Origin: Calothrix membranacea FACHB-236
GTDB lineage: Bacteria > Cyanobacteriota > Cyanobacteriia > Cyanobacteriales > Nostocaceae
DNA length: 64,000 nucleotides
Direction of reading: 5' to 3'
Assembly (NCBI RefSeq): GCF_014696315.1
Contig: NZ_JACJPX010000032.1
Span: 29,412-93,411, forward strand
The notes under the pieces were generated by a model. It saw only the letters and a program-made list of their open reading frames with translations. It was not told the DNA's origin and ran no database searches. Of this stretch, positions 18,706 through 29,238 are shown piece after piece. Within the stretch, counting starts at the first letter, position 1. Every line of letters starts with the position of its first letter. Position numbers and translations under genes: made by a program.

Positions 18706-19332
18706 ATGAACCGCGCTGGCGCAAAGAACACGAAGGAAGAAAGGAAAAAAGTTACCAATCAAAAATCCAAAATCCAAAATCCAAAATTGGATGATTGGCT
18801 GGAGATTGGGAAGATTGTTGCACCTCAAGGTTTAGCTGGAGAGATGCGGGTGTATCCCAATACCGACTTTCCTGAACGGTTTGAGGTACCAGGAAAACGC
18901 TGGATATTGCGTCCTGGTGATATGGAACCGCAACCAATAGAATTAGTAGCTGGGCGTTACATCGAAGGAAAAAATTTGTATGTGATCAAATTAGCTGGTG
19001 TGGAAAATCGCAACCAAGTAGAGGAATTGCGTGGTTGTAAGATTATGGTGCCAGAAAGCGATCGCCCACAATTGGCTGAAGATGAGTTTTATGTTCCCGA
19101 TTTGCTTGGCTTAGAAGTGTTTTTGCAAGCATCGGGTGAACTGGTAGGTAAAGTTGTCGATATCATTCCGGCGGGTAATGATTTATTAGAAGTAGAGTTA
19201 GATCCGACATTTGCACCTGATAAAAAACAAAACACTGTTTTAATTCCCTTTGTGGAAGCGATCGCACCTGTTGTAGATTTACCAGCGCGCAGAATAGAAA
19301 TTACACCCCCGCCTGGGTTATTGGAAATCTAA
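18706..19332 (+). CDS. rimM: Ribosome maturation factor RimM
   Basis: RimM binds ribosomal protein S19 and helps 30S head maturation. The two-domain family pattern is present: [28 protein letters not shown] (N-terminal beta-barrel), then the PRC-barrel [11 protein letters not shown]...[18 protein letters not shown] and the ending [15 protein letters not shown]. The conserved body starts at LDDWLEIG. The preceding 25-28 residues are encoded by repeat DNA: a genome-typical GAACCGCG...AAAGAACACGAAGG segment and TCCAAAA heptamers at about 18757-18787. I picked ATG 18706, but GTG 18700 or a non-ATG start nearer the domain cannot be excluded. Confidence 0.88.
   Translation: MNRAGAKNTKEERKKVTNQKSKIQNPKLDDWLEIGKIVAPQGLAGEMRVYPNTDFPERFEVPGKRWILRPGDMEPQPIELVAGRYIEGKNLYVIKLAGVENRNQVEELRGCKIMVPESDRPQLAEDEFYVPDLLGLEVFLQASGELVGKVVDIIPAGNDLLEVELDPTFAPDKKQNTVLIPFVEAIAPVVDLPARRIEITPPPGLLEI
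18757..18787. repeat. TCCAAAA heptamer repeat inside the rimM 5' end
   Basis: About four units of (A)TCCAAAA form codons of the RimM N-terminal extension (residues near KSKIQNPK). It is a short tandem repeat apparently read as coding DNA. Confidence 0.75.
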
Positions 19333-19454
19333 AAATAATTAATTCGTAATTTGTAATTCGTAATAATTCAAAATTTTGACTTTTGACTTTTGACTTCCTC
19401 CCAGCGGTGCGGTGCTAGAATCCAAGCAGCGTTAGATATGGCTTCCTTCAGCTT

Positions 19455-20174
19455 ATGGTTGCTCACGCCGAATCATTAACCCAAACAGAAGTCATCTACC
19501 CGGATAGTGACGGACAGCCAATGGCAAATAATACTGAACAGTTTCGCTGGATTTTGGTGATCCAGCAGAATTTAGATTGGTTGTACGCTAACGATCCAAA
19601 TATATTTGTGGCGGGAGATTTATTTTGGTATCCCGTTGAAGGACGCAATACTATTTTTAATGCACCAGATGTGATGGTGGTGTTTGGTAGACCAAAAGGT
19701 AAACGCGGTTCTTATCAGCAATGGAATGAATCAGGAATTGCACCCCAGGTAGTGTTTGAAATTCTGTCTTTTAGCAATTCTCAAGATGAGATGGATCGAA
19801 AACTTCTCTTTTACGATCGCTACGGTGTAGAAGAGTATTACATTTACAATCCTGAGAAAAATCAGTTACGAGGTTGGCTGCGGGGTGAAGTTGGGTTAGA
19901 TATTATTCCTGCGATCGCAAATTGGCTGAGTCCGAGGTTAGGAATCCGCTTTGATTTTTCTGGCGATGAGTTACAGATTTATCGTCCTGATGATACAAAG
20001 TTTTTCTCTTATATAGAAATTTGCCAATTACTAGAACAAGAACAACAACGCACTGAACAAGAACGACAACGTGCTGAACAAGCAGAAGCCGCATTAGAAG
20101 CAGAAAAAAGGCGATCGCAAATCTTAGCTGAAAGGTTGCAACAAATGGGAGTTAACCCAGAAGACTTGATTTAA
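19455..20174 (+). CDS. Uma2 family protein with C-terminal coiled coil
   Basis: This 239-residue Uma2/DUF820 protein is of the longer subtype. The N-terminal half has DGQPMANNTEQFRWILVIQ and VFVAGDLFWYPVEG-like elements; the nuclease-like core is NAPDVMVVFGRPKGKRGSYQQW, VVFEILSFSN and LLFYDRYGVEEYYIYNPEK. The last 45 residues are a charged coiled coil (LEQEQQRTEQERQRAEQAEAA) encoded by near-repeated CAACGC-type codons. The start at ATG 19455 follows a GACTTTT heptamer repeat (about 19376-19394). The biochemical role is unknown; such proteins are common paralogs in these genomes. Confidence 0.87.
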   Translation: MVAHAESLTQTEVIYPDSDGQPMANNTEQFRWILVIQQNLDWLYANDPNIFVAGDLFWYPVEGRNTIFNAPDVMVVFGRPKGKRGSYQQWNESGIAPQVVFEILSFSNSQDEMDRKLLFYDRYGVEEYYIYNPEKNQLRGWLRGEVGLDIIPAIANWLSPRLGIRFDFSGDELQIYRPDDTKFFSYIEICQLLEQEQQRTEQERQRAEQAEAALEAEKRRSQILAERLQQMGVNPEDLI

Positions 20175-21037
20175 AAATTACGTCATAGTTATGAACAAGA
20201 ATAATTCGTATTAAGGGATTAAGAGTTTTATCCCTAATTTATCATTACTATTAACGCTTGCACATTTTATAAATTTTCTTAGATGTACTGTGACGATAAC
20301 GCCTAAGTCTGAACGTGCCAGATGTTGCTTAAGAAATCACAAAAACTTTATATATTTGGCATACTTACCGTTCCTATTTATGTAATTTAAATATGCAAAG
20401 GCTTGTTGGCATTCTGCCAAAAGCAAGATTTCAAGATTAGCAATATCAAGTAATATTTTCGGCTAAGCAATTGAACAGAGGTAAGCTAATCGTCATTTAA
20501 ATTGCATCATTTTCATGCTGGTAAACGCTGCAAACCCTCTCCCTTGCACTCCTTTGGATTCGCCAGTCGCTCATGGGGGAAACCCCCAAGACCGCGCTGG
20601 CTCACCTACTCCCTGCCCCCCTGCAGCCTCAATGTGCTTTCTTAATATGCTTAACAGCTTAATATTTTTGATCCCCGTTAATATTTTGTTTTTTTATCTA
20701 CTAATGCCATCAAAAACAGTAATAAATGTCTCTTAAAACACTAATTCATAATGTTTTAAGCTTTTAAATCAAACATTAATTTAATTTTAAATTTAGCTTA
20801 AAAATATTTAGGTAACCTGCTAAATTTGTTACCCTGGCAAAGGATTCTTCATTTGTATTTCTTCAGATTAATTTTAGATTTGAGCAAATAACTGTATGTG
20901 ACAGCGATTACTTGCAACTTTCCAGATAAATACTGGAAAACTTCGTCATGAGTAAGATGACACTCTACCTTTAGACAAGTAAACTTGCATACTGACTGAA
21001 TGAATTCGTCAACATCCTCATGTAAATGGAGTTTGAT
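20175..21037. other. Long upstream region of the phosphoketolase gene
   Basis: About 860 bp with no convincing gene. It contains a repeat-like GC-rich patch at about 20550-20640 (GATTCGCCAGTCGCTCATGG type, common between genes in these genomes) and an inverted repeat near 20811. The open frame at 20515-20736 lies in that patch and has no protein-like pattern. Confidence 0.5.
20811..20833. promoter_or_regulatory. Inverted repeat GGTAAC-N11-GTTACC, possible operator
   Basis: Perfect 6-bp arms spaced by 11 bp lie about 205 bp upstream of the phosphoketolase start. The symmetry suits a dimeric regulator, but no regulator is identified. Confidence 0.3.
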
Positions 21038-23419
21038 ATGACTTTAGCAAGTCCGATTCAATCCAAGCCTTTAACGGATGAAGAATTGCGGAAGATTAAC
21101 GCCTACTGGCGCGCCGCTAATTATCTTTCAGTAGGACAAATATATCTTCTGGACAATCCGCTGCTAAGAGAACCACTGAAGCTAGAACATGTCAAACCCA
21201 GACTGTTGGGTCACTGGGGAACAACACCGGGACTAAACTTTATTTACGTTCATCTCAATCGCGCGATCGCAAAATACGACCTCAACACAATCTACATTGC
21301 TGGCCCTGGTCATGGTGGCCCTGGATTGGTTGCTAATACTTACCTAGAAGGCACTTACAGCAAGTTCTACCCGAATATATCCCAAGATGCAGAAGGGATG
21401 AAGCGGCTATTCAAACAATTCTCCTTCCCCGGTGGTATTCCTAGCCACGTTGCACCAGAAACCCCAGGTTCAATTCACGAAGGTGGGGAATTAGGCTATG
21501 CTTTATCTCATGCCTACGGTGCAGCTTTTGACAATCCCGATTTGTTAGTCGCTTGTGTAATTGGTGACGGAGAAGCCGAAACCGCAGCCTTAGCAGCTAG
21601 TTGGCACTCGAATAAGTTTCTCAACCCTGTTCATGATGGTGCTGTATTGCCGATTCTGCACCTGAATGGCTATAAAATTGCCAACCCCACATTACTATCA
21701 CGGTTAAGTCACGAAGAAATCGAGAACCTATTTTTGGGCTATGGCTATAAGCCTTATTTTGTCGAAGGTTCCGACCCAGCAACCGTGCATCAGTTATTTG
21801 CCGCTACGCTGGATACAATAGTCACGGAAATTCAAAGTATTCAAAGAGAAGCCCGCGTACATGGTTTTAAAGACCGTCCGCAGTGGCCCATGATTATTTT
21901 AAGAACACCCAAAGGCTGGACAGGCCCGAAAGAGGTAGACGGGAAAAAGACTGAAGGTTTTTGGCGATCGCATCAAGTTCCTTTTGGGGAAATCGCCAAA
22001 AAGCCAGAACACCTGAGGTTACTCGAAGACTGGATGAAGAGTTACAAACCTGAAGAACTCTTCGACGCTAACGGTAGCTTAATTCCCGAACTAGCAGAAC
22101 TAGCACCTAAGGGACATCGGCGCATGGGTGACAATCCCCACGCTAACGGCGGTATATTACTGCGTGACCTCAAGTTACCCGATTTTGAAAACTACGCGGT
22201 TGATGTTCCGCAACCAGGAAAAGTCATTGGTGAAGCCACCAAAGTCACAGGTAAATTCCTGCGCGATGTCATCAAACTAAACGAGGAAAGCCGCAATTTC
22301 CGCATTGTTGGGCCAGATGAAACCCAATCAAATCGCCTAGATGCGGTATTTGAAGTTACAGACCGGACATGGATTGCTAAAACTCTCCCAGAAGACGAAC
22401 ACCTCTCCCCTGATGGGCGGGTGATGGAAATTCTCAGTGAAACTACTTGCCAAGGATGGTTAGAAGGCTACTTACTTACAGGTCGTCATGGATTTTTCTC
22501 CTGCTATGAAGCCTTTATTCACATCATTGATTCCATGTTCAACCAACACGCCAAGTGGCTCAAAACTACTCGTCACATCCCTTGGCGCAGACCCGTTGCA
22601 TCCCTTAATTACCTGCTAACATCCCACGTTTGGCGACAAGACCATAACGGTTTCTCTCACCAAGACCCTGGTTTTATCGACCATGTAATTAACAAAAAAT
22701 CAGAGATAATTCGCGTTTATCTTCCCCCTGATGCTAATACTTTGTTGTCGGTAACAGACCATTGTCTGAGAAGCCGTAACTATGTCAACGTCGTTGTTGC
22801 TGGTAAGCAGCCAGCCCTACAATATCTAGACATGGATGCAGCTATTAAACACTGCACCAAAGGTATTGGCATTTGGGAATGGGCCAGCAGCGATCAAAAC
22901 AGCGAACCTGATGTAGTCATGGCTTGCGCTGGCGATGTTCCCACCTTAGAAACTTTGGCAGCTGTAGATATTTTACGCCAGCATTTCCCCGATTTAAAAG
23001 TCCGGGTAGTCAACGTAGTTGATTTAATGACACTACAGCCAAAAAGCGAACATCCCCACGGTTTAAACCCCAAAGATTTCGACACCATTTTCACCACCAA
23101 CAAACCAGTAATCTTTGCTTTTCATGGCTATCCTTGGCTAATCCATCGCTTAACCTATCGCCATACAAACCACAACAACATCCACGTCCGCGGCTACAAA
23201 GAAGAAGGAACTACCACCACTCCCTTTGATATGGTTGTCCTCAACGATCTCGATCGCTTCCATTTAGTCATGGACGTAATCGATCGCGTACCGCAGCTAG
23301 GATATAAGGCAGCTTACGTCAAGCAAATGTTACAAGATAAGCTCATTGAGCATAAACACTACATTGAACGCTACGGCGAAGATATGCCAGACATCCGCGA
23401 TTGGCAATGGCCCTACTAA
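21038..23419 (+). CDS. xfp: Phosphoketolase (xylulose-5-phosphate/fructose-6-phosphate)
   Basis: This 793-residue thiamine-diphosphate enzyme splits xylulose 5-phosphate (or fructose 6-phosphate) with phosphate into acetyl-phosphate and glyceraldehyde 3-phosphate (or erythrose 4-phosphate). Diagnostic segments are [50 protein letters not shown], the ThDP/Mg motif [21 protein letters not shown], and [19 protein letters not shown]. Length is typical. I chose ATG 21038 because GGAG lies six bases upstream; ATG 21026 is in frame but overlaps that ribosome site. It is the first of four same-strand carbon genes: xfp, gap, pyk, tal. Confidence 0.95.
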   Translation: MTLASPIQSKPLTDEELRKINAYWRAANYLSVGQIYLLDNPLLREPLKLEHVKPRLLGHWGTTPGLNFIYVHLNRAIAKYDLNTIYIAGPGHGGPGLVANTYLEGTYSKFYPNISQDAEGMKRLFKQFSFPGGIPSHVAPETPGSIHEGGELGYALSHAYGAAFDNPDLLVACVIGDGEAETAALAASWHSNKFLNPVHDGAVLPILHLNGYKIANPTLLSRLSHEEIENLFLGYGYKPYFVEGSDPATVHQLFAATLDTIVTEIQSIQREARVHGFKDRPQWPMIILRTPKGWTGPKEVDGKKTEGFWRSHQVPFGEIAKKPEHLRLLEDWMKSYKPEELFDANGSLIPELAELAPKGHRRMGDNPHANGGILLRDLKLPDFENYAVDVPQPGKVIGEATKVTGKFLRDVIKLNEESRNFRIVGPDETQSNRLDAVFEVTDRTWIAKTLPEDEHLSPDGRVMEILSETTCQGWLEGYLLTGRHGFFSCYEAFIHIIDSMFNQHAKWLKTTRHIPWRRPVASLNYLLTSHVWRQDHNGFSHQDPGFIDHVINKKSEIIRVYLPPDANTLLSVTDHCLRSRNYVNVVVAGKQPALQYLDMDAAIKHCTKGIGIWEWASSDQNSEPDVVMACAGDVPTLETLAAVDILRQHFPDLKVRVVNVVDLMTLQPKSEHPHGLNPKDFDTIFTTNKPVIFAFHGYPWLIHRLTYRHTNHNNIHVRGYKEEGTTTTPFDMVVLNDLDRFHLVMDVIDRVPQLGYKAAYVKQMLQDKLIEHKHYIERYGEDMPDIRDWQWPY

Positions 23420-23432
23420 ATTTCTAATAGGC

Positions 23433-23522
23433 AGGGGGGGATGAGGGGGATGAGGGGACAAGGGGACAAGGGGAAAAATTGCCATTACCCATTCCCCATT
23501 CCCCATTCCCCATTACCAATGC
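23433..23522. repeat. Short tandem repeats between xfp and gap
   Basis: GGGGGATGA and GGGGACAA units are followed by CCCCATT/ATTACCCA units. There is no terminator-like hairpin of high quality here, so read-through from xfp into gap is possible. Confidence 0.9.
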
Positions 23523-23638
23523 CCAAAACCTTAAAAGATGCCAAGAAAATAGACTCTTAACAACTTTTGACTGTAACGATCAGCTAAGTCAGACCCAAAC
23601 AATCCAAGCTGAATGCAGCGTTGAAGATAGGGTAATAG

Positions 23639-24705
<1,067 letters not shown>

Positions 24706-24706
<1 letters not shown>

Positions 24707-24836
24707 GGCATGGGGCATCGGGCATGGGGCATTGATAAATGGGTAATGGGTAAGTGGAATTTTTCCCCTTGTCCCCTTGTCCCCCCCTCATCTCCCCCTG
24801 CTCCCTGCTCCCTGCCCCCCTGCCTCCCCAAATTCC
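24706..24836. repeat. Short tandem repeats between gap and pyk
   Basis: GGGCATGG/GGGGCATT units, then GTCCCCTT units and CTGCTCCC units. These are low-complexity STRR DNA with no coding value. Confidence 0.9.
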
Positions 24837-24950
24837 CCCGACGCATAGCTTGACAACAAAAGAAAATAACAAGTACTTTTACGGGCATAAAAGTCATATG
24901 AAACACTTGCAATTTTGGATAGGTTAGCTATCTATGTTGTAGGTTCTGGG

Positions 24951-26417
24951 ATGAAACCCCAGGATATTCCTAAACACCCAATTTTTATGCGTCGAACCAA
25001 AATTATCTGTACTGTAGGGCCTGCTACATCTTCTCCTGAGCGCCTGGAAGCTTTGATTGATGCAGGGATGAATGTGGCACGGTTGAATTTTTCTCATGGG
25101 GCTTATGAAGCCCACGCTCAAACTGCTCACTACATCAGACAGATTAGTAGCAGACAGCACAAGTCGGTAGCAATTATGCAGGACTTGTGTGGCCCGAAAA
25201 TCCGCTTGGGGACTTTACCACCAGAAGGACTAATGGTGGAAGCTGGTAGCGAAGTCACCTTTGTTTTACAGGAAAAGGGCGAGAATATTGACGAGTTACC
25301 TTTGCCATTGCCGACTTTGTTTGCAATGGTACGACCTGGTGAACCGATTTCTATTAATGACGGTCGTGTCAAGTTAGTTGTGAGCGATCGCGATGCCGAT
25401 CGCATTCGAGCTTATGTGAAAATTGGCGGTTTAATTTCTACTCATAAGGGTGTAAACCTGCCACAAACTCGTTTACCCATGAGTTCCATCACTGAAAAGG
25501 ACTTGCAGGATTTGCGGTTTGGCATCCAGTTAGGTGTGGATTGGGTAGCAGTTTCTTTTGTGCAATCACCCCGAGATTTAGAACCAGCTCAACGGATGAT
25601 TGAATCTGCTGGTGGCAAAATTCGAGTAATTGCCAAGATTGAACGCCCAGAAGCAGTTAAGGATTTTGACAGCATTCTCGAAGCCGCTGACGCGATCATG
25701 ATTGCCCGCGGTGACTTAGGGGTGGAAATGCCCATTCACGAAGTTCCCCTGATCCAAAAAGATATTATTCGCCGTTGTAATCAGGCGGGCAAACCTGTAA
25801 TTACTGCCACCCAAATGCTGGAATCGATGATCAGTGCGCCCGATCCCACCCGTGCGGAAGCTACAGACGTTGCTAACTCTATCTGGGATGGTACAGATGC
25901 TGTCATGCTTTCTGGGGAAACTGCTGTAGGTCAATATCCCATCGCCGCAGTGGAAATGATGCACAATATTGCCATTCGCACTGAACAGTCTTTGCATGAA
26001 GGCAGCAAACATTCTTGGTGTCGTGAAGCCGGGACTTTGAGTGTCACTGAATCTGTAGCAGAAGCAGTATGTCGAATTGCCTATGAAACAGGCGCAAGGG
26101 CAATTCTTTGTAATACTTCTTCCGGGAGTACAGCGCAGTTAGTATCTAAATACCGCCCATCAACGCCAATTATTGCCCTCACCTCTGAAGAAGTTTCTTA
26201 CCGTCAGCTAGCGCTTTCTTGGGGTGTAGAAGCTTTACTGATTCCCCCAGTCCACAGCGCCGAAGAAATGTTTTTGAATGTGGTCAACAGAGTCGTAGAT
26301 ATGGGTCTAGCTAAAGACGGCGATAAAGTTGTGATTACCTCCGGCGTACCAATTGGTAAATCAGGAACAACTAGTTTAATTAAAGTGCATTCTATTGGAC
26401 AGCCAATCTTGGCATAA
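24951..26417 (+). CDS. pyk: Pyruvate kinase
   Basis: This protein of about 488 residues transfers phosphate from phosphoenolpyruvate to ADP. The N-terminus has RRTKIICTVGPATSSPERLEALIDAGMNVARLNFSHG. The active site carries IAKIERPEAVKDFDSILEAADAIMIARGDLGVEMP and the K+/Mg motif KPVITATQMLESM. The C-terminal domain ends near SGVPIGKSGTTSLIKVH. The open frame begins with TTG at 24915; I chose ATG 24951, with ATG 24987 (directly before RRTKII) as the alternative. It is the third gene of the xfp-gap-pyk-tal run. Confidence 0.94.
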   Translation: MKPQDIPKHPIFMRRTKIICTVGPATSSPERLEALIDAGMNVARLNFSHGAYEAHAQTAHYIRQISSRQHKSVAIMQDLCGPKIRLGTLPPEGLMVEAGSEVTFVLQEKGENIDELPLPLPTLFAMVRPGEPISINDGRVKLVVSDRDADRIRAYVKIGGLISTHKGVNLPQTRLPMSSITEKDLQDLRFGIQLGVDWVAVSFVQSPRDLEPAQRMIESAGGKIRVIAKIERPEAVKDFDSILEAADAIMIARGDLGVEMPIHEVPLIQKDIIRRCNQAGKPVITATQMLESMISAPDPTRAEATDVANSIWDGTDAVMLSGETAVGQYPIAAVEMMHNIAIRTEQSLHEGSKHSWCREAGTLSVTESVAEAVCRIAYETGARAILCNTSSGSTAQLVSKYRPSTPIIALTSEEVSYRQLALSWGVEALLIPPVHSAEEMFLNVVNRVVDMGLAKDGDKVVITSGVPIGKSGTTSLIKVHSIGQPILA

Positions 26418-26719
26418 GGCATCTAGAATAGGGCCGAAGCTGAAGACGATCAGCATACTTGGGCAACAATTAAGAAAAGTTGCCAGAATCAGAATAGAAG
26501 GAACAGCAACGAGTGTAAATAAGAGGGTAATCAATAAAGGCAATCCCGATACTATGCATGAACGAGGGAAGAGGCAAGGGGGCAGGGAGCAGGGGAGAAA
26601 TAAATACTGACTCAGCACTCAGCATTCTTGTACAGACGCGATTAATCGCGTCTCTGCAACTCAGCACTTCATGCCTTTATGCAGTAAATCCTAAATAAGC
26701 AAACAAAACGGAGCAATTT
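26418..26719. other. pyk-tal spacer with repeats
   Basis: The spacer contains a GGCAGGGAGCAGGG repeat, ACTCAGC heptamers (about 26608-26626) and a 20-bp perfect palindrome at 26634. The 71-codon frame across 26395-26610 looks like chance. Confidence 0.6.
26634..26653. repeat. Perfect 20-bp palindrome AGACGCGATTAATCGCGTCT
   Basis: A perfect self-complementary 20-mer. An identical copy stands at 58942-58961, and a degraded one (ACAGACGCAATTCATCGCTT) at about 50452. It is flanked by GTAC on the left in this copy and by GTAC on the right in the other. Confidence 0.85.
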
Positions 26720-27727
26720 ATGTCTAAAAACCTACTCGAACAGTTACGCACTATGACTGTAGTGGTTGCGGATACAGGGGATATTCAAGCAATTGAAAAA
26801 TTTAAACCCCAAGACGCAACTACCAATCCTTCGCTGATTACTGCTGCGGCACAAATGCCTGAGTATCAGGAAATTGTCGATCAAACTCTACTCCAAGCTA
26901 AGAAAGATGCTGGCGCAGGTGCTAGCCAAGCGCAAATTGTCACCATTGCTTTTGACCGTTTGGCGGTAGCTTTTGGGCTGAAGATTTTACAAATTATCCC
27001 TGGTCGAGTGTCTACAGAAGTAGATGCGCGGTTGTCCTTCGATACCGAAGCCACTGTTACCAAAGCTAGGGAATTAATTGCTCAATACAAAGCTGCGGGT
27101 GTTTCTCGCGATCGCGTTTTGATTAAAATTGCCACCACCTGGGAAGGTATCCGGGCTGCGGAAATCCTGGAAAAAGAAGGTATTCATTGTAACTTAACAC
27201 TATTGTTTGGATTGCACCAAGCGATCGCTTGTGCGGAAGCTGGCGTTACCCTCATTTCTCCCTTCGTCGGTCGGATTCTCGACTGGTACAAGAAGGATAC
27301 TGGACGGGATAGTTATGCACCAGCAGAAGACCCAGGTGTATTATCAGTCACCAAGATTTACAACTACTACAAGAAATTCGGCTACAAAACTGAAGTTATG
27401 GGAGCTAGCTTCCGTAACATTGGCGAAATCACTGAATTGGCTGGTAGCGATTTGCTTACTATTTCCCCATCATTGCTAGCTGAACTGCAAGCAACCATTG
27501 GCGAACTACCACGCAAACTCGACCCCGCTAATGCAGCCAGCTTGGAAATTGAAAAAATCTCCATCGACAAAGCCACCTTTGAAAAAATGCACGCTGCTGA
27601 TCGCATGGCTACTGACAAACTAGCAGAAGGTATTCAAGGTTTCACCAAAGCTTTAGAAGACCTGGAAAAACTGTTAGCTGACAGACTCGCTACTTTAGAA
27701 GCTAAATCTGCAACTCCTGTAGCTTAG
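26720..27727 (+). CDS. tal: Transaldolase
   Basis: This 335-residue TalB-type enzyme moves a dihydroxyacetone unit between sedoheptulose 7-phosphate and erythrose 4-phosphate in the oxidative pentose phosphate pathway. Motifs are DATTNPSLI near the N-terminus and the Schiff-base region [18 protein letters not shown] (catalytic Lys). Further motifs are [35 protein letters not shown] and a VMGASFRN segment. ATG 26720 follows GGAGC by six bases. It is the last gene of the carbon block, closed by a strong terminator. Confidence 0.95.
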   Translation: MSKNLLEQLRTMTVVVADTGDIQAIEKFKPQDATTNPSLITAAAQMPEYQEIVDQTLLQAKKDAGAGASQAQIVTIAFDRLAVAFGLKILQIIPGRVSTEVDARLSFDTEATVTKARELIAQYKAAGVSRDRVLIKIATTWEGIRAAEILEKEGIHCNLTLLFGLHQAIACAEAGVTLISPFVGRILDWYKKDTGRDSYAPAEDPGVLSVTKIYNYYKKFGYKTEVMGASFRNIGEITELAGSDLLTISPSLLAELQATIGELPRKLDPANAASLEIEKISIDKATFEKMHAADRMATDKLAEGIQGFTKALEDLEKLLADRLATLEAKSATPVA

Positions 27728-27772
27728 AGATTCCCAATTAAAGGTATTTCGGAACTTAATAGTTGACTCTCA

Positions 27773-27797
27773 AACCCGGTTTAAAAAGCCGGGTTTT
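27773..27797. terminator. Terminator after tal
   Basis: AACCCGG and CCGGGTT form a 7-bp GC-rich stem with a 10-nt loop followed by TTTTT. It lies between the end of tal and the end of the opposing DUF6887 gene and may serve both strands. Confidence 0.9.
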
Positions 27798-27812
27798 TTA
27801 TTAATTACGGAG

Positions 27813-28022
27813 TTAACCGGAATTGCGTTGTTGTTGACGCAGACGCTGTAGTTCTGGAAAGTTACTTAAATCGTCTATGGTTTGTGGTGCTGGAAATATT
27901 TCACTACTTTCCGATTTAAATCTATCTAGATAAACTTGAAAAGCTTCCTCATCTTCCCTGTGTTCTAGGATATATTTCCGCAATTCAGCACGGTTCATTG
28001 ATATAAAATCCGGTTTGCTCAT
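27813..28022 (-). CDS. DUF6887-type small protein
   Basis: This 69-residue protein begins MSKPDFISMNRAELRKYILE and continues HREDEEAFQVYLDRF, the pattern of the cyanobacterial DUF6887 family. I chose ATG 28022: it overlaps the TGA of the upstream gene as ATGA and has GGAG six bases upstream; a longer start at ATG 28034 is possible. It forms a translationally coupled pair with the DUF6888 gene. Such two-gene cassettes are numerous in filamentous cyanobacteria and resemble toxin-antitoxin pairs in size and arrangement, but no activity is known to me. Confidence 0.75.
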   Translation of the reverse strand: MSKPDFISMNRAELRKYILEHREDEEAFQVYLDRFKSESSEIFPAPQTIDDLSNFPELQRLRQQQRNSG

Positions 28023-28207
28023 AAATATCTCCATTTCCCGTTTGGGTAAATTAAAATTTCAGTTTCCTCTCCAGCTAAAATGACAACATCTTTTGTGCGC
28101 TCATCTATCCGAATTAAATATATTGGTAGATACATCTTAGTTGCCCAATAGCCAAGAATAAAACAAGTTCGCATTTGTTCTTGGGTTGGGATGAATTTTT
28201 CAGACAA
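28019..28207 (-). CDS. DUF6888-type small protein
   Basis: This 62-residue protein contains PTQEQMRTCFILGYWATKMYL, PIYLIRIDERTKDVVILAGEE and EILIYPNGKWRYL, the pattern of DUF6888. The start is TTG 28207, supported by an exceptionally strong GGAGGAGGAG site a few bases upstream. It is the first gene of the pair, overlapping the DUF6887 gene by 4 bp. The family is recalled from many cyanobacterial copies; function is unknown. Confidence 0.75.
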   Translation of the reverse strand: MSEKFIPTQEQMRTCFILGYWATKMYLPIYLIRIDERTKDVVILAGEETEILIYPNGKWRYL

Positions 28208-28254
28208 TCACTTCTCCTCCTCCCCTAGTTTCGTTGTTAGATACTGATTCTCTA

Positions 28255-29103
28255 CTAACTCACCCGCCGTTTAAAAATAATCATTTCATTCCCCACTACT
28301 GGATTTCGCGCTACCAGCCTATCTTGAAAATCAATCACCTCTAAATGGCTGAAATCTAGTTCTTGAGAGCGTTGTAAAATATCTGCTGCAAGTTGATTCT
28401 GTTGGGTTTCGCTGAGAGTATACCAATCGTCACTAATTTTGACAGTTAAGTTACTAGTCCGAAAATTGGCTTGAATTGATTTTATAAGTCCAGAAGCAAC
28501 GCGATCGCTAATTTCCGCTACTTGATTTTCGATTGCTGCAATTAAAACTTGCTCGGGTGTCAATTGCACAGCTGGCGTAGGCGTAGGTTCTGGTGTTGGT
28601 TCCGGTGTTGGTTCTGGTGTTGGCGTTGGTTCTATTTCTGGTTCCGGTGGCGGAACTTCTGCTGATGGCGAAGGCGTAATTTCTTCTGGTGCTGGGGTTT
28701 CTGGTGTGGCGGACTCTGGCGGAGGTGGAGTAGTTATCGTTGGTGCTGGAACCTCTTCAGCCGGAGGTGCGATCGCAACTTCAGCAGGCTTATTCGTAAA
28801 CAAGCTAGTAGTTGTCCACACTAAAACCACAGCAATACTAGCAATAATCCCTGTTAAAGCTGTATCAGACAACTTTGCAGACAAATTCGCTGGTAAAAAA
28901 TTGCGGACTTTAACCAGCAATCCACCCCAAAAACCAAGAGTTTCCTCGGTTCCCGGTGGCGGTGCTGTTTCTAGCTTCACCACCGCCGTTTCTAACAGCC
29001 TAATTGTCCCCCTGAGAAATTGGATAATAGCAGACTTCCAAATAGGCTGGTTTCTCTGGTAAGGTCTTTGGGGACGTTGTGATTTCGGATTGTCTTGCGA
29101 CAT
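28255..29103 (-). CDS. Membrane protein with proline-rich linker, unrecognised
   Basis: This 282-residue protein has a soluble basic N-terminus with a helix (IIQFLRGTIRLLETAVVKLE, about 27-46) and one transmembrane segment (ALTGIIASIAVVLVWTTTSLF, about 82-102). A proline-rich spacer follows (about 105-180) with PxPEPTPEPTPEPTPTP repeats, then a C-terminal alpha/beta domain (VLIAAIENQVAEISDRVASG, NLTVKISDDWYTLSETQQNQ, SHLEVIDFQDRLVARNPVVG). I do not recognise a named family; it looks like a cyanobacterial protein that holds a small periplasmic domain away from the membrane. ATG 29103 is the only sensible start. It is divergent from the phosphatase gene. Confidence 0.8.
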   Translation of the reverse strand: MSQDNPKSQRPQRPYQRNQPIWKSAIIQFLRGTIRLLETAVVKLETAPPPGTEETLGFWGGLLVKVRNFLPANLSAKLSDTALTGIIASIAVVLVWTTTSLFTNKPAEVAIAPPAEEVPAPTITTPPPPESATPETPAPEEITPSPSAEVPPPEPEIEPTPTPEPTPEPTPEPTPTPAVQLTPEQVLIAAIENQVAEISDRVASGLIKSIQANFRTSNLTVKISDDWYTLSETQQNQLAADILQRSQELDFSHLEVIDFQDRLVARNPVVGNEMIIFKRRVS

Positions 29104-29238
29104 GGAACTTTCACCAAGAGCAACGAATCAAATAAAAATCAAATACATTATTGAGCAATGCAGCTTCTTCTGCCTTAATGTATCACTTCATTGTCCATTG
29201 CTCAGGCGAAACTCACTAGTTGTGGAAATTAACCATTT

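Noticed and set aside
20515..20736. 73-codon frame upstream of xfp
   Set aside because: It runs through a genome-typical GC-rich repeat patch and then AT-rich DNA, with no consistent protein pattern.
26395..26610. 71-codon frame overlapping the end of pyk
   Set aside because: It passes through repeats (GGCAGGGAGCAGGG) and overlaps the pyk end; basic low-complexity translation.
28706..29062. 118-codon open frame opposite the proline-rich membrane protein
   Set aside because: It is the antisense of Pro/Glu/Thr-rich codons, giving a Gly/Ala/Val-rich frame with no independent start signal.
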